From positions 331,352 through 395,351 of the forward strand of contig NZ_LMRT01000016.1 in assembly GCF_001426225.1 (NCBI RefSeq): a stretch of 64,000 bases of DNA, read 5' to 3'. Made by a program: the position numbers and the translations under genes. This document shows positions 54,986-64,000 of this stretch, one piece after another. The stretch's first letter is position 1, and each line of letters starts with the position of its first letter. The notes below the pieces were generated by a model. The model searched no databases. It saw only the letters and a program-made list of their open reading frames with translations, and was not told where the DNA came from. Source of the stretch: Allobosea sp. Leaf344. GTDB lineage: Bacteria; Pseudomonadota; Alphaproteobacteria; Rhizobiales; Beijerinckiaceae.

Positions 54986-55786
54986 TCAAGCGCTCTGTGG
55001 CGTGGAACTCGGGCGACCGGGTATGTGGCTGAGGATCGAGCTGCTGAATCCGCCATCGACGCAGAGGTCCTGTCCAGTCACATAGCCCGCCAGCGGGCTG
55101 ACCAGGAACTCGATGGCGTTGGCGATATCGATCGGCTGACCAATTCGCGCGAGCGGAATGAGCTTCTCTCGCGCGGCCTTGATCGCCGGATCGGCATACA
55201 TCTTCTCGGACATCGGCGTGTGCGTCATGCCGGGCGAGACGATGTTGGCGCGGATGCCGTCAGGCGCCCATTCCAGCGCCAGCGTCTGCGCAAGCATGGC
55301 CAACGCAGCCTTGGTCGGGCTGTAGGCGCCCGAGCCGGCATGGGGCACCCGACCCGACATCGACGAGGTGAAGCAGGCCGCGCCGCGGCTCGCCCTGAGG
55401 TGGGGATATGCGTGCTTCGCCAGGAGCCAGGGCCCGCGCAGGTTGATCGCGAACATTCCCTCCCAGTCTGCCAGCGCGAGATCGCTGATCTTGCCCGGTT
55501 TCGCGACGCCGGCGTTCGCGACCAGAGCGTCGAGGCCTCCGAACTCCGCAACGGCTGCATCGATCAGCTTCGCGGGCACATCGACGTCGCCCAGATCCCC
55601 GTTGAGAGCGATCGCCTCGCCCCCCAGTTCGCGGACCCTGACGGCGATCTCCTCCTGCTTGTCGGAGGCTTCGCGACCGCAGACGGCAATGCGGGGCCGT
55701 TCACCCCTCGCGAGCGCCGCCTCCGTGATACGCAGGCAAACCGCTGCTCCGATCCCGCGGCTTCCGCCAGTCACCAAGGCTCTCAT
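54986..55786 (-). CDS. SDR-family dehydrogenase (sugar-acid cluster, 1)
   Basis: A 266-residue short-chain dehydrogenase. TGGSRGIGAA near residue 6, VANAGVAKPG near 90, SSMSGRVP near 140 and YSPTKAALAML near 154 supply the cofactor and Ser-Tyr-Lys sites; ending DLCVDGGFSS is typical. ATG 55786 has GGAGGAAC upstream, and the frame before it overlaps the UxaA gene. Likely oxidises a sugar or deoxy-keto acid hydroxyl. Confidence 0.9.
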   Translation of the reverse strand: MRALVTGGSRGIGAAVCLRITEAALARGERPRIAVCGREASDKQEEIAVRVRELGGEAIALNGDLGDVDVPAKLIDAAVAEFGGLDALVANAGVAKPGKISDLALADWEGMFAINLRGPWLLAKHAYPHLRASRGAACFTSSMSGRVPHAGSGAYSPTKAALAMLAQTLALEWAPDGIRANIVSPGMTHTPMSEKMYADPAIKAAREKLIPLARIGQPIDIANAIEFLVSPLAGYVTGQDLCVDGGFSSSILSHIPGRPSSTPQSA

Positions 55787-55854
55787 CGATCGTTCCTCCG
55801 TCAAAATCTGTTTCTTGTTGAAGTCGTTGTCGTGCGGGCTGGCCGTCGCGGTGC

Positions 55855-57372
55855 CTAGACCGTGACACCCAGCGGCCAGGGCGCGAACTCGGCCGATCCG
55901 GAATCGAACAGCTCGCTCTTCGTGCGCTGGCCGGATGCGGTCCGGAGAATGAGGTCGAAGATCCGCTGTCCTGATTCCTGCACGGTCTCCTCGCCCTCCA
56001 GGATCGTGCCGCAGTTGACGTCCATGTCCTCCGCCATGCGCGTGTAGAGAGGCGTATTGGTCGCAATCTTGATCGAGGGTGCCGGCTTGCAGCCGAACAC
56101 GCTGCCGCGACCCGTGGTGAAGCACACGACGTTGGCGCCGCCCGCGACCTGGCCGGTCGCCGAAACCGGGTCGAAACCCGGCGTGTCCATGAAAACGAAC
56201 CCCTTCGCTGTGGCGGCTTCGGCATACTGGATCACGTCGACCAGGTTGGTGCTGCCGGCCTTGGCCATGGCTCCGAGCGACTTTTCAAGAATCGTCGTCA
56301 GCCCGCCGGCCTTGTTGCCGGGAGAGGGATTGGCGTTGATCTCGGCCCCGTGCTTGCGGGTGTAGTCCTCCCACCACGTCATGAGGTTGACGAGCTTCTC
56401 GCCCACCTCCCGGCTGACGGCGCGGTGGGTGAAGAGATGCTCGGCGCCGTAGGTTTCCGTCGTTTCCGACAGGATCACCGTGCCGCCATTTCGCACGACG
56501 AGGTCGCTTGCGACGCCGAGAGCGGGATTGGCCGAGACGCCGGAGTAGCCGTCGGACCCCCCGCATTGCAGCGCGACCTTGAGCTCGCAGGCCGAAACCG
56601 TCTCGCGACGCACATGGTTCGCCTCGGTCAGAACGTCCCGCACGAAGTCCATTCCGGCTTCGACCGTCTTTCGGGTGCCGCCCATGGCCTGAATGTCCAT
56701 GTTGCGGATGCGGTCGCTCAGATTGTGCTCCTTCAGCATCACGCCGATCTGGTTGACCTCGCAGCCGAGGCCGAGCACGACGATGTGCGAGAAGTTCGGG
56801 TGGCGGGCATAGCCGGCGAGCGTACGCCGCAGGAGTTTCAGCGGTTCGCCCTCCGCCATTCCGCAGCCGGTCTTGTGCGTCAGCGCGACGACGCCATCGA
56901 CGTTGGGATAGTCGGCCAAGGGCTCGATGCCAATCATCGGATGGCGCTTGAAGGCATCGGCGACGAGGCCGGCAACATGGGCGCTGCAATTCACCGAAGT
57001 GAGGATGCCGATATAGTTGCGCGTCGCGACACGACCGTCCGGTCGGCGAATGCCCTCGAAGGTGGCTGGCGCCTCCACGTAATCGGTCGGACGAACATCC
57101 TGCCCGTAGGCGTAGTCCTTCGCGAAATCGCCCATGCCGAGATTCTGGACGTGCACGTGCTCTCCCGCCGCGATATCGACTCTGGCCACGCCGATCACCT
57201 GATTGTAGCGACGCACCTGTTCGCCTTGGGCGATCGCCCGCACGGCAACCTTGTGCCCCGCGGGAATGCGAACGGAGGCGATGATCCCGTTCGCGACCGA
57301 CGTACCGGCTGGCAATGCCGCGCGCGCAATTGCGACATGGTCGGAGGGGTGAAGGCTGATGACGGGGTGCAT
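55855..57372 (-). CDS. UxaA-family altronate dehydratase-like enzyme
   Basis: A 505-residue protein with an N-terminal SAF domain (residues 1-95) and a C-terminal galactarate/altronate dehydratase domain (about 105-500): GRVATRNYIGILTSVNCSAHVA near 113, HKTGCGM near 166, LQCGGSDGYSGVSANPALG near 261 and FTTGRGSVFGCKPAPS near 415. The cysteine/histidine sites suggest a divalent-metal dehydratase acting on a sugar acid, giving a 2-keto-3-deoxy acid. The exact stereochemistry cannot be read. Other UxaA-fold enzymes act on sulfolactate or similar, so the name is provisional. Confidence 0.88.
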   Translation of the reverse strand: MHPVISLHPSDHVAIARAALPAGTSVANGIIASVRIPAGHKVAVRAIAQGEQVRRYNQVIGVARVDIAAGEHVHVQNLGMGDFAKDYAYGQDVRPTDYVEAPATFEGIRRPDGRVATRNYIGILTSVNCSAHVAGLVADAFKRHPMIGIEPLADYPNVDGVVALTHKTGCGMAEGEPLKLLRRTLAGYARHPNFSHIVVLGLGCEVNQIGVMLKEHNLSDRIRNMDIQAMGGTRKTVEAGMDFVRDVLTEANHVRRETVSACELKVALQCGGSDGYSGVSANPALGVASDLVVRNGGTVILSETTETYGAEHLFTHRAVSREVGEKLVNLMTWWEDYTRKHGAEINANPSPGNKAGGLTTILEKSLGAMAKAGSTNLVDVIQYAEAATAKGFVFMDTPGFDPVSATGQVAGGANVVCFTTGRGSVFGCKPAPSIKIATNTPLYTRMAEDMDVNCGTILEGEETVQESGQRIFDLILRTASGQRTKSELFDSGSAEFAPWPLGVTV

Positions 57373-57465
57373 CGTCCCGATTTCCTGTTCGTCGAGCCAC
57401 GCTTCGGCTGAAGCAGGCGCGTCGCGAGCCGACCCGGCCGCATGCGAAGCGACAGCCTGCTCTCG

Positions 57466-58140
57466 TCAACTGCCGACGAGGTCGAATTGCAGCTGGTAGA
57501 TCCCGTGCATCGCTTCGGGAGCGCCCAGCTGATCCAGCACGGCGGGGCTGAGATGGTTTGACAGCACATGCTCGATCGCTTGCTGCGTGGCGCCTTCCAC
57601 CAGCAGCACCCAGCGCGGAACCATGTTGGCTGCGCGCCCCTTCTGCTCGGCCGTCTTGACGTTGCTCGCGCCCTCGTCGGCCCGGCAGATATGGGCAGCC
57701 GAGATCGCCGGCGACTTCGTGATGTCCGGCAGGATCGAACCGGACACCGTCTCGAGAATGCCCCGGTCCTGCGCGGGATCGCAATCGAAGCGGACCGTCC
57801 CGATGAACCCGCCCGATCCCGCGCCGAGGGTCATCTCGACATCGCATAGCGACCGGGCGGTGTTCCGGAAATGCTGGACCGAACGCGTCGTCCACTCGGT
57901 CGGGCTGTTCAGCCGCGTGAGATAATCCGCTCCGGTGAGCACGGACTTGTTCTGCACCTCGTAGAGCGTGAAATACTCGGGCGTACCCGACAGGGCGATA
58001 TAGCGGCGTCCGCGCAGAAAGCCGGGAATGCCGACCCGCTCCGGAATATGCTCGCGGTCGTGCCACTCGTAAAAATTGGCACGCCCTTCATCGGTAATGT
58101 CGTTCCAGATGGCGATGACGCCCGCTCCTGACAATGACAT
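57466..58140 (-). CDS. EthD-like dimeric alpha/beta barrel protein
   Basis: A 224-residue protein with duplicated ferredoxin-like segments. The conserved stretch ANFYEWHDREHIPERVGIPG near residue 20 and GRRYIALSG near 43 are like DUF4286/EthD-type proteins. No catalytic function is assigned; such proteins are common in catabolic operons. ATG 58140 has GAGGAAC upstream. It lies 93 bases before the UxaA gene. Confidence 0.7.
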   Translation of the reverse strand: MSLSGAGVIAIWNDITDEGRANFYEWHDREHIPERVGIPGFLRGRRYIALSGTPEYFTLYEVQNKSVLTGADYLTRLNSPTEWTTRSVQHFRNTARSLCDVEMTLGAGSGGFIGTVRFDCDPAQDRGILETVSGSILPDITKSPAISAAHICRADEGASNVKTAEQKGRAANMVPRWVLLVEGATQQAIEHVLSNHLSPAVLDQLGAPEAMHGIYQLQFDLVGS

Positions 58141-58245
58141 GGAAAGTTCCTCGCTCGCTTGTTTTCCCGTTGCATTCGTCCGACCCGGGAGGGCGGCGAA
58201 CGCGATGGCGTCGCATTTGGGTTGAATCGCTGGGCGGCTGTTGAC

Positions 58246-59253
58246 CTAAGTGGCGCGTTCGACAGTCTGGGGGGTGCCGCCTTCGGCTGCGGATCGATAG
58301 GCCGCCTCGAGCACGGCGATCGCATGCTCCGCCTCGCGCAGACCTGCGACCGGCGCCCGTCCTTCGGCCAGATCCGCCCAACTGCGTCGGAGGAATACCG
58401 GGTAGTATTCGTCGGTGTTGAACTCGACAGTGGTGGAGCGCCCGGGCTTCTGGTCGCGCGCCTTCACGTAGAGCTGATCGGCATAGGCCCGCGCGTAGGC
58501 GGAGGTATGCGAGATCGAAAACGCGAAGTCGCGCTGGTCTTCCGCGGTCGACGGATACAGGTACCCGGTTTCGATCAGGCCGATCTGGCCCGCCGCGTTC
58601 CGGCAGGTCAGGATGGCCTGCTCGTCGACGGTGACGTCGGAGCGGAACGTCCGAGCCTGAGCCGAAACATGAGTGATCAGAGCGCCCGTCAGAGACGAGA
58701 TCAGATCGATGAAATGAATGCCGACATTCAGGAGCGAACCGCCGCCCGCCTGTCGCTTGTCCAGCATCCAGCTGTTCCCGTTGCGCTCGTAGCGACCAGC
58801 CAGGCCCACGATGAATCTGAAGGACAGATGCTGAAATCCTTCCGGCGAGAACCCTTCCGACGGCGAGAGATGCGAAGCCCAGTCGCTGACCCGGTTGATG
58901 AAGGGAACGCTGACGTGGACGCACCTGCGCTCCGCCAGCTGCCGGATGCGGCGGACCTCCTGCAGATTGAGGCCGCAAGGCTTCTCGATCAGAAACGGGA
59001 TGCCGCGGTCGATCAGGCGTTTGGCCATGCCGGCCATCCTGGAATGGCGGCTGAACACGAGAGCGAAGTCGAAATCCGCTTCGAGCAGCGCTTCGTTCGA
59101 GTCGAAAAGCTTGCAATTCAGCCGCTGCGCGAAACGCTCCCCCGAGAATGCTTCGCTATCGGAAATGCCGACGACCTCGACACCCGGATCGCTCAGTGCC
59201 GGGATGTAGAGCGGGAAATGCCAATGACTGACGTCGAATATTGCGATCTTCAT
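58246..59253 (-). CDS. Gfo/Idh/MocA-family dehydrogenase
   Basis: A 335-residue NAD(P)-dependent dehydrogenase with a Rossmann N-terminus (MKIAIFDVSHWHFPLYIPAL; the usual GxGxxG is altered to DVSHWH), EKPCGLNLQEV near residue 91 and the substrate domain GGGSLLNVGIHFIDLISSL near 170. Expected to oxidise a cyclitol or sugar to a lactone or keto form. ATG 59253 is chosen for its GGAGG site; an ATG six codons upstream is possible. Confidence 0.88.
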   Translation of the reverse strand: MKIAIFDVSHWHFPLYIPALSDPGVEVVGISDSEAFSGERFAQRLNCKLFDSNEALLEADFDFALVFSRHSRMAGMAKRLIDRGIPFLIEKPCGLNLQEVRRIRQLAERRCVHVSVPFINRVSDWASHLSPSEGFSPEGFQHLSFRFIVGLAGRYERNGNSWMLDKRQAGGGSLLNVGIHFIDLISSLTGALITHVSAQARTFRSDVTVDEQAILTCRNAAGQIGLIETGYLYPSTAEDQRDFAFSISHTSAYARAYADQLYVKARDQKPGRSTTVEFNTDEYYPVFLRRSWADLAEGRAPVAGLREAEHAIAVLEAAYRSAAEGGTPQTVERAT

Positions 59254-59287
59254 CGGAGCCTCCATGACCACGCGAGTGTCGAGCCGC

Positions 59288-60049
59288 TCAATCCATGTAG
59301 GAGCCGCCGTTGACGCTGAGCGTCTCGCCGAAGATGTAGCTGGCGTCTTCGGAAACGAGGAAGGCCGTCGCCCGACCGATCTCTTCGGGGCGACCGAGTC
59401 GGCCGGCGGGAATGCGCGAAATGGTCGTCGCCTTCATCTCGCTACTCATCCCATCGGTGAGCTCAGTGGCGAAAAGTCCGGGAGCCACCGCATTGACGTT
59501 GATGCCGAACGGGGCAGCGTAAAGGGCCAAGGATTTCGTCAGGCCGATAATTCCGGCCTTGGCGGCCGTGTAATGCGCATTGCCGATAAAATCGCCGCGC
59601 TTGCCTGCCACGGAACTGATGTTGACGATCTTGCCGTAGCCCTGCTGCTTCATGCCGGCCAAGACGGCCTGGCAGCAGTTGAACGAACCCTTCAGGTGGA
59701 TGTCGAGCATCCGATCCCACTTCTCGGGACTGATGTCGGGGAAGCTGACGAAGTCGCCGATGCCGGCATTGTTGATCAGGATGTCCACGCGGCCGTGGTC
59801 TGTTCTGATTTTCGCGAATGCGTCGTTGACCTTGTGCGGGTCGGCCACATCGAACGCGACGGCGCTCGCGCTTTCGCCGCGGGTCCGCACCTCGGCGGCA
59901 GCCTGTTCAGCAGGCTCGAGGGTCAGGTCGTTGACGACGACATGGGCACCTCGGGCCGCTAGCACGTCGACGATGGCCTTGCCCAGACCCCGTCCTGCGC
60001 CGGTGACCACGGCGACCTTTCCCGAAAGGTCCTGTTGAACTGACCGCAT
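59288..60049 (-). CDS. SDR-family dehydrogenase (sugar-acid cluster, 2)
   Basis: A 253-residue SDR: TGAGRGLGKAI near residue 16, NNAGIGDFVS near 92, SSVAGKRG near 139 and YTAAKAGIIGLTKSLA near 153, ending TLSVNGGSYMD, much like 3-ketoacyl or gluconate-type reductases. ATG 60049 has GGGAG five bases upstream and is preferred over ATGs at 60061 and 60064. First gene of the minus-strand catabolic operon, facing the IclR gene. Confidence 0.9.
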   Translation of the reverse strand: MRSVQQDLSGKVAVVTGAGRGLGKAIVDVLAARGAHVVVNDLTLEPAEQAAAEVRTRGESASAVAFDVADPHKVNDAFAKIRTDHGRVDILINNAGIGDFVSFPDISPEKWDRMLDIHLKGSFNCCQAVLAGMKQQGYGKIVNISSVAGKRGDFIGNAHYTAAKAGIIGLTKSLALYAAPFGINVNAVAPGLFATELTDGMSSEMKATTISRIPAGRLGRPEEIGRATAFLVSEDASYIFGETLSVNGGSYMD

Positions 60050-60118
60050 GTTGACTCCCATCATCGCCCGGCTGGTTATCGAGCCGCCTAGTTTGCGAAA
60101 ACCGGCGAATTATGCTAA

Positions 60119-60133
60119 TGGAATATCGTTCCA
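60119..60133. promoter_or_regulatory. Candidate IclR operator between SDR and iclR genes
   Basis: Perfect inverted repeat TGGAA-TATCG-TTCCA, placed 69 bases before the SDR start and 23 bases before the chosen IclR start. It has the size and arms of the E. coli IclR site (TGGAAATnATTTCCA). The same palindrome, 14 of 15 bases, precedes the ABC transporter gene, which supports a shared regulator. Confidence 0.8.
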
Positions 60134-60156
60134 GCAACCTCTTGCTACGTGGTGCC

Positions 60157-60969
60157 ATGCGGCTTGTCAAATCCCTCGTCGAACGCTGTTTCGACCTCAT
60201 CACCCTACTCAGCGAGCACGCTGGCGCGATGTCCCTCGGCGAGATCAGCCGCCGCCTGGACGTGCCCAAGAGCGCGGCGCACCGCCTTCTGACGACCCTG
60301 TGCGAACTGGGATGGGCCGAGCAGGACGCTGACAGCGGCTTCTATCGCCTGTCCCTGCGCCTGGCGATCGTGGGCCAGAGGCTCTTGGTGGCAACGCGCA
60401 TTCCCGATATTTGCCAGCCGATTCTCGACCGGCTGGCAAATGAAACTGAAGGTCTCGGTCGAATCGCGATCGTAGATACCGATGGACTGACCTGGATCGC
60501 GCACTCGCAGGGGGCGCGCTCCGGCCTTATTTATCAGCCTGAACTTGCAGCGAAAGTTCCGTTGCACATGACGGCGAATGGAAAAGCATGGCTTGCGACG
60601 CTGGATCGCGATGAAGCCTTGGCGCGGGCCGTCGCCAGCGGGCTCGGCCGATCCGAGCTCGGCGGGCCTCGGGTCATTACGACCAAGCCGACATTTTCCG
60701 CCGCGCTGGACGAGACCGTGGAGCGGGGATGGGGCGCGGCGATCGAAGAGGCCGAGCCGGGCGTCGCTGCGGTTGCGGCCACGATCCGTGTCGGCGGGCA
60801 GGTCGTCGGAACCGTCAGCGTTGCCGGCCCCCTCCATCGCTTTTCCCCGTTGATCGTTCCCGAGGTTGCGGAAAAGGTCACGGCGACTGCGCAGGAGCTG
60901 TCGGCTCTTTGGCCGTATCGCATCGCGCCCCAGCAGAGGCTGCCTGTGGTGGCCGCAGCAAGCGGCTGA
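60157..60969 (+). CDS. IclR-family transcriptional regulator
   Basis: A 270-residue IclR protein. The N-terminal winged helix covers FDLITLLSEHAGAMSLGEIS and RLDVPKSAAHRLLTTLCELGWA; the C-terminal effector domain follows from about residue 80. A longer frame starts at 60112, but it would run through the operator palindrome, so ATG 60157 is preferred. It sits divergent to the catabolic operon and upstream of the ABC transporter; identical operators flank it on both sides. Confidence 0.9.
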   Translation: MRLVKSLVERCFDLITLLSEHAGAMSLGEISRRLDVPKSAAHRLLTTLCELGWAEQDADSGFYRLSLRLAIVGQRLLVATRIPDICQPILDRLANETEGLGRIAIVDTDGLTWIAHSQGARSGLIYQPELAAKVPLHMTANGKAWLATLDRDEALARAVASGLGRSELGGPRVITTKPTFSAALDETVERGWGAAIEEAEPGVAAVAATIRVGGQVVGTVSVAGPLHRFSPLIVPEVAEKVTATAQELSALWPYRIAPQQRLPVVAAASG

Positions 60970-61041
60970 TAACGTTCAGAAAATTGCAACCTCTTCGGCC
61001 GAATGCGTTTTTCGCCGACAGTGGAATTGACAGAGACGAGA

Positions 61042-61064
61042 TTAACGGAATATCGTTCCATTAA
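61042..61064. promoter_or_regulatory. Second candidate IclR operator, before ABC transporter
   Basis: The core CGGAATATCGTTCCA (61046-61060) repeats the operator at 60119-60133 with one difference, and the symmetry extends outward through TTAA on both sides (TTAAC...ATTAA). It lies about 60 bases before the GTG of the ATPase gene, 79 bases after the IclR stop, giving the transporter its own regulated promoter. Confidence 0.8.
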
Positions 61065-61119
61065 CAGCCGGCATCGGCCAATGAGAAAAGCGGCTCTTCA
61101 TGGGCCAAGGGAGAGAGCA

Positions 61120-62172
<1,053 letters not shown>

Positions 62173-62233
62173 TCGGCAGAAAATCCGCCTGCCACTCGCA
62201 ACGGCTGCCGCTCAAAGATCTACGGGACACGCC

Positions 62234-63172
62234 ATGTCAGCAAGTCATACACAGACCGTGGTCGCCGGCTCCGAAGCAAGCGTTTTGGCCGACACACCCG
62301 CAACGCGCAACCCAGCGCACCTCTCATGGGCGCCCTTTCTCTGGTTTGCGCCGGCGATCCTGATCCTGTTTCTGGTAACGCTCTACCCGACCGTTTTCGT
62401 CGGCTGGCTCAGCTTTCAGAAGACGAGATACTACGATCTGACGGGTTTCGTCGGCCTGACCAATTACGTCGAAGTCTTCAGCTCACCGGCCTTCTGGAAC
62501 ACGGTGTACGTCTCGCTGGTCTACGTCGCGGGATCGCTGGCGGGCGCCGTCGTTCTGGGGATGGCAGCCGCGCTCGTCCTGAACAACGCCGGGCCGACCG
62601 GGACCGTTCTGCGCGTGCTCATCCTGTTTCCCTGGACGCTGTCGATGTCGGTCGTCGGCAGCATCTGGCTGTGGCTCCTCAACCCGTCCTTCGGCCCCAT
62701 TCCCTATCTCATGCAACTGACCGGGATCGATCCCGGCCTGATGCTGGGCGATCCGGGGCTTGCGTTGCCTCTGATCATCGTCGTCACCGCATGGTGGTCG
62801 TTTCCTTACGTCATGGTCATGGCGACCGCCGCGATGCAGTCCATCCCCAAAGAACTCTACGAGGCCGTGGAGATCGACGGCGGCGGGCCGCTGGTCAAGT
62901 TTCGCTATGTGACGCTGACCCATATCCTCCCGACGTTGGGAAGTACCGCTCTCACCTTGTCGATCATGTATCTGACCCTGATGACGCTGATCATCGTCAT
63001 GACGGGCGGCGGACCGCTGGGTTCAACCACGACATTGAGTTTCGAAGCGTTCCGGGGAACCGTTCAGGCTGTCAACATCGGTCCCACCGCGGTGGTCTCC
63101 ATCGTCGTCCTGCTGATCAATGTCGGCCTCGGTGTGGTCTACACCCGGCTGACCGGCCGCGTCACCGGATAG
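62234..63172 (+). CDS. Carbohydrate ABC transporter permease 1 (MalF-like)
   Basis: A 312-residue inner-membrane permease with six helices after a polar N-terminus. The coupling motif EAVEIDGGGPLVKFRYVTLTHI near residue 214 is typical of the CUT1 sugar family. ATG 62234 fits with a GGGA element upstream. It lies 61 bases after the ATPase gene. Confidence 0.92.
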   Translation: MSASHTQTVVAGSEASVLADTPATRNPAHLSWAPFLWFAPAILILFLVTLYPTVFVGWLSFQKTRYYDLTGFVGLTNYVEVFSSPAFWNTVYVSLVYVAGSLAGAVVLGMAAALVLNNAGPTGTVLRVLILFPWTLSMSVVGSIWLWLLNPSFGPIPYLMQLTGIDPGLMLGDPGLALPLIIVVTAWWSFPYVMVMATAAMQSIPKELYEAVEIDGGGPLVKFRYVTLTHILPTLGSTALTLSIMYLTLMTLIIVMTGGGPLGSTTTLSFEAFRGTVQAVNIGPTAVVSIVVLLINVGLGVVYTRLTGRVTG

Positions 63173-63183
63173 GAATTCGCAAG

Positions 63184-64000
63184 ATGAGTGCCGCCATATC
63201 CTCCGGTCCAACCACCGGCCGTGCCCCCGCAATCCTGATGTCGCTCTTCTTCGCGGTCATCGTGCTCGGGCCCGTCGCCTGGGCCCTGGCGACCTCGTTC
63301 AAGACCGAGGTGGAGGCGGTGGCCGTCCCGCCGACGCTCTGGCCCAACAAGGCGACCCTCGAAAACTACTTCAAGGTCTTCCGGGACCAGTCCTTCGCAC
63401 GCGACTTCTTCAATTCCGTCATCTACGCCGTCGGCGCCGTGGTCCTCGCGCTGCTGGTCGGCATACCGGCCGGCTACGCAGCCGCGCGCTTCACCTTCAA
63501 AGGCAAGCGCGCCCTCATGCTCGTCATCCTGGCGACGTCGATGGTGCCGGGTGTCGCGCTTCTGGTGCCAACCTATTACCTGCTCGACACGGTCGGGTTG
63601 CTCAACAGCGGGATCGTCGTGACGATCATTCTGTCGGCGCGGATCATCCCCCAGACCGTCTGGTTCATCGCCAATTTCGTCGAAGCCGTTCCCGTCGAGA
63701 TCGAGGAATCGGCCTTCATGGACGGGGCGAACCGCTTCGAGATCATCTGGAACCTCATCCTGCCTCTGATCCGGCCAGGGATCGCCGCCGTCGCGACGAT
63801 CGGGATCGTCACGACCTGGAACGACTACATCACGGTTGCGGTCTTCGCCCCCGACGTTGCCAAGCGGACGCTGCAGGTCGCGCTCGTCAACCAGGTCTTC
63901 GACGCCGTCGGCATCTCGTGGTCTTACATGATGGCCTTCGTCGTCATCGCGTCGATGCCGGTCATTCTCATGTTCGGCCTCGTTCAAAAGTGGTTCATCT
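63184..64000 (+). CDS. Carbohydrate ABC transporter permease 2 (MalG-like), cut at window end
   Basis: Starts at ATG 63184, 11 bases after permease 1, and remains open to the window edge, giving 272 residues of an expected 275-285. It has the CUT1 MalG features: TSFKTEVEAVAVPPTLWP near residue 37, a six-helix layout and the coupling loop EESAFMDGANRFEIIWNLILPL near 179. No substrate-binding protein gene has appeared yet, so it probably lies beyond the right edge. Confidence 0.92.
   Translation, partial: MSAAISSGPTTGRAPAILMSLFFAVIVLGPVAWALATSFKTEVEAVAVPPTLWPNKATLENYFKVFRDQSFARDFFNSVIYAVGAVVLALLVGIPAGYAAARFTFKGKRALMLVILATSMVPGVALLVPTYYLLDTVGLLNSGIVVTIILSARIIPQTVWFIANFVEAVPVEIEESAFMDGANRFEIIWNLILPLIRPGIAAVATIGIVTTWNDYITVAVFAPDVAKRTLQVALVNQVFDAVGISWSYMMAFVVIASMPVILMFGLVQKWFI

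Overview
The window is GC-rich chromosomal DNA from an alphaproteobacterium. Gene content and order (DUF2849-CysI-DUF934 sulfite reductase operon, TIGR02301 protein, the alphaproteobacterial dihydroorotase type, clustered folP-folB-folK) fit the Hyphomicrobiales. The style of the genes and of the dispersed palindromic repeat at the left edge suggests a Bosea-like genus, but this is inferred from family resemblance, not from a database search.

Positions 1-33.8 kb look like core genome. They hold DNA repair (tag), YgfZ, dihydroorotase, ArsR and LysR regulators, nitronate monooxygenase, NUDIX and SDR enzymes, pdxH, a DnaJ-type protein, fabI, the folate genes, and a histidine phosphatase. They also hold chorismate synthase, a RibBA-like protein with an N-terminal HTH, a histone deacetylase-like amidohydrolase, an L,D-transpeptidase, a class III aminotransferase, a patatin, an acyl-CoA ligase, a MocR regulator facing a frameshifted EamA transporter, and bioY. 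The standout gene is a 1336-residue Pls/PosA-type nonribosomal peptide synthetase (13968-17978). It has adenylation, carrier and six-transmembrane terminal regions and no condensation or thioesterase domain. Its adenylation pocket reads as acidic, so it is a candidate synthase for a cationic homopolymer such as poly-lysine.

At 33.7-37.3 kb lie tRNA-Pro(CGG), tRNA-Gln(TTG) and, directly after the latter, an integrated module of large serine recombinase, DUF2924 and DUF3489. The recombinase appears frameshifted at its C-terminal end. About 640 bases without a recognisable gene follow.

From 37.3 to 53.6 kb, all on the minus strand, lies a complete sulfate assimilation block. In transcription order it is APS reductase (cysH), cysD, cysN with an unusual hydrophobic C-terminal extension, sulfate-binding protein, cysT, cysW, cysA, DUF2849, cysI, DUF934, a small membrane protein and siroheme synthase cysG. 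Upstream of it lie an exported MBL hydrolase, a SCO protein, an exported tandem rhodanese and a YeeE/YedE sulfur transporter, which together suggest sulfane-sulfur or thiosulfate handling. A GTTC-N8-GAAC palindrome occurs upstream of two of the units.

From 54.1 to 64 kb is a sugar or sugar-acid catabolic locus: TIM-barrel epimerase, two SDRs, a UxaA-type dehydratase, an EthD-like protein and a Gfo/Idh/MocA dehydrogenase on the minus strand, then a divergent IclR regulator and an ABC transporter (ATPase and two permeases, the last cut by the window edge). Two nearly identical 15-base palindromes, one between the divergent units and one before the transporter, are strong candidate IclR operators joining catabolism and uptake into one regulon.
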